Origin: Chlamydiota bacterium
GTDB taxonomy: Bacteria > Chlamydiota > Chlamydiia > Chlamydiales > Criblamydiaceae
Assembly: GCA_021772365.1 (NCBI GenBank)
Contig: JAJFMC010000079.1
Coordinates: 1-6,430, forward strand
DNA length: 6,430 bases
Direction: 5' to 3'
Below, in pieces: positions 5,819 through 6,430 of this stretch; position 1 is the first letter of the stretch, and each line of letters opens with the position of its first letter. The translations under genes and the position numbers were made by a program. The notes beneath the pieces were generated by a model. It was given only the letters and a program-made list of their open reading frames with translations, was not told where the DNA came from and did not search any database.

Positions 5819-6430
5819 TCAGATTTTTTGGGCTTCGAATACAGGCATTCCCAGCTGCTTGAGTTGTTCGTTCTCCTTGTCGATGAGTTCTTGACCGGCA
5901 AACACAATGGTCGTTCCATTTTGCATGTGTGGCGCAATATGCTTCTTGGTTGCTTCGATGATATCTTCTTTCGTTAAAGAGAGAAGCCTGTCTCTGAAAG
6001 CTTGCCGCTTTTCCAGTGTTTTCCCTTCCATGAGCCATGCATGGGCTAAGCGTCCTTTGCTTCCGGGGGATATTGGTGCGTCAAGCGACTGGACCTTTTC
6101 AAAAATAGCTTGTTCGATGGCGAAATCATCGAATTTACCTTCGAGGATTTTTGTCACTGCATGATTGAATGCTTGGATCGTTGTCACTAGGTTGGGATCG
6201 CGATAGGAGTAGAAAGAAAAGTTACCGGTTTGACTGTTATACGACGCACCGCCACCGTAGGCACCACCTTGTTCACGGAGGGCTCTGTGTAGGGTGAGGT
6301 GATCGAATAGGTTGGCGACGATACCTAGTGCTGGTGCGTCTGGGTGTATGAAGGGAACGGTATGGAAAATTTTACTTGTAAAGGCTATTGGTGAGGCGAT
6401 GACTTTTGCATGCGACTGGATGACTGATGG
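5819..6430 (-). CDS. Presequence-protease-like M16C zinc metallopeptidase, C-terminal part (partial)
   Basis: The - strand frame is open from the window edge at 6430 to the TGA at 5819-5821, giving 203 visible residues; the GTG at 6187 is an internal Val, not a start. The segment LREQGGAYGGGASYN (visible residues 51-65) followed by TGNFSFYSYRDPNL is typical of the last M16 domain of PreP-type enzymes. The Arg and Tyr six residues apart (52 and 58) match the pair contributed by the C-terminal half to substrate binding and catalysis in this family. The end includes LEKRQAFRDRLLSLTKEDI and the terminal region expected of family members of about 1,000 residues. The zinc-binding HxxEH motif lies in the N-terminal domain, outside this window, so activity cannot be judged. 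Such enzymes degrade short unstructured peptides. A large inverted repeat starts 11 bases after the stop, then the operon on the same strand follows. Confidence 0.88.
   Translation of the reverse strand, partial: PSVIQSHAKVIASPIAFTSKIFHTVPFIHPDAPALGIVANLFDHLTLHRALREQGGAYGGGASYNSQTGNFSFYSYRDPNLVTTIQAFNHAVTKILEGKFDDFAIEQAIFEKVQSLDAPISPGSKGRLAHAWLMEGKTLEKRQAFRDRLLSLTKEDIIEATKKHIAPHMQNGTTIVFAGQELIDKENEQLKQLGMPVFEAQKI

Noticed and set aside
5808..5820. Target-site duplication flanking the inverted repeat
   Set aside because: The flanks at 5701-5714 and 5808-5820 share only a scattered GGAC; no clean direct repeat was found.
5720..5977. Possible small + strand gene across the inverted repeat
   Set aside because: The frame runs through the repeat arm and antisense to the M16 peptidase end, and the product has no coherent features.
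5819..6187. A separate 122-aa gene starting with GTG at 6187
   Set aside because: The same frame continues without a stop to the window edge and encodes the conserved PreP-type REQGGAYGG region; the GTG is an internal valine.

Overview
The window carries one partial gene on the + strand at its left edge and a long run of - strand genes filling the rest. It looks bacterial: genes are packed with 4-base overlaps, abutting stop/start codons and short Shine-Dalgarno sequences, and nothing suggests introns. The lineage cannot be fixed from this sequence. A kinase-like, lysine- and asparagine-rich gene next to a catabolic operon and a PreP-type M16 protease would fit an amoeba- or host-associated bacterium such as an environmental chlamydia, but that is a weak inference.

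Layout. Bases 1-524 (+) hold the C-terminal part of a protein whose motif order resembles the inositol polyphosphate kinase family. It is much more AT-rich than everything to its right. It converges with the next gene with only 4 bases between the two stop codons. Bases 529-5602 (-) form a compact four-gene operon, transcribed right to left: a long (585 aa) acyl-CoA dehydrogenase with a VLCAD/ACAD9-like C-terminal extension, an acyl-CoA carboxylase carboxyltransferase subunit closest to 3-methylcrotonyl/geranyl-CoA carboxylase beta, an AtuA-family (DUF1446) protein, and a 104-aa protein matching the small ferredoxin-fold domain that is often fused to the AtuA C-terminus. Bases 5603-5818 are intergenic, with a good ribosome binding site, a tentative promoter and a large GC-rich imperfect inverted repeat. 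Bases 5819-6430 (-) are the C-terminal 203 codons of a presequence-protease-like M16C metallopeptidase that runs off the right edge.

How the genes may work together. Acyl-CoA dehydrogenase, MCC/GCC-type carboxyltransferase and AtuA are the hallmark mix of acyclic terpene (Atu) and leucine/isovalerate (Liu) degradation: a branched acyl-CoA is dehydrogenated and the enoyl-CoA is then carboxylated. No biotin carboxylase/biotin carrier subunit, enoyl-CoA hydratase or lyase is in the window, so the pathway here is incomplete and its substrate is not decided by the sequence. No tRNA, rRNA, CRISPR array, transposase or insertion sequence was seen.
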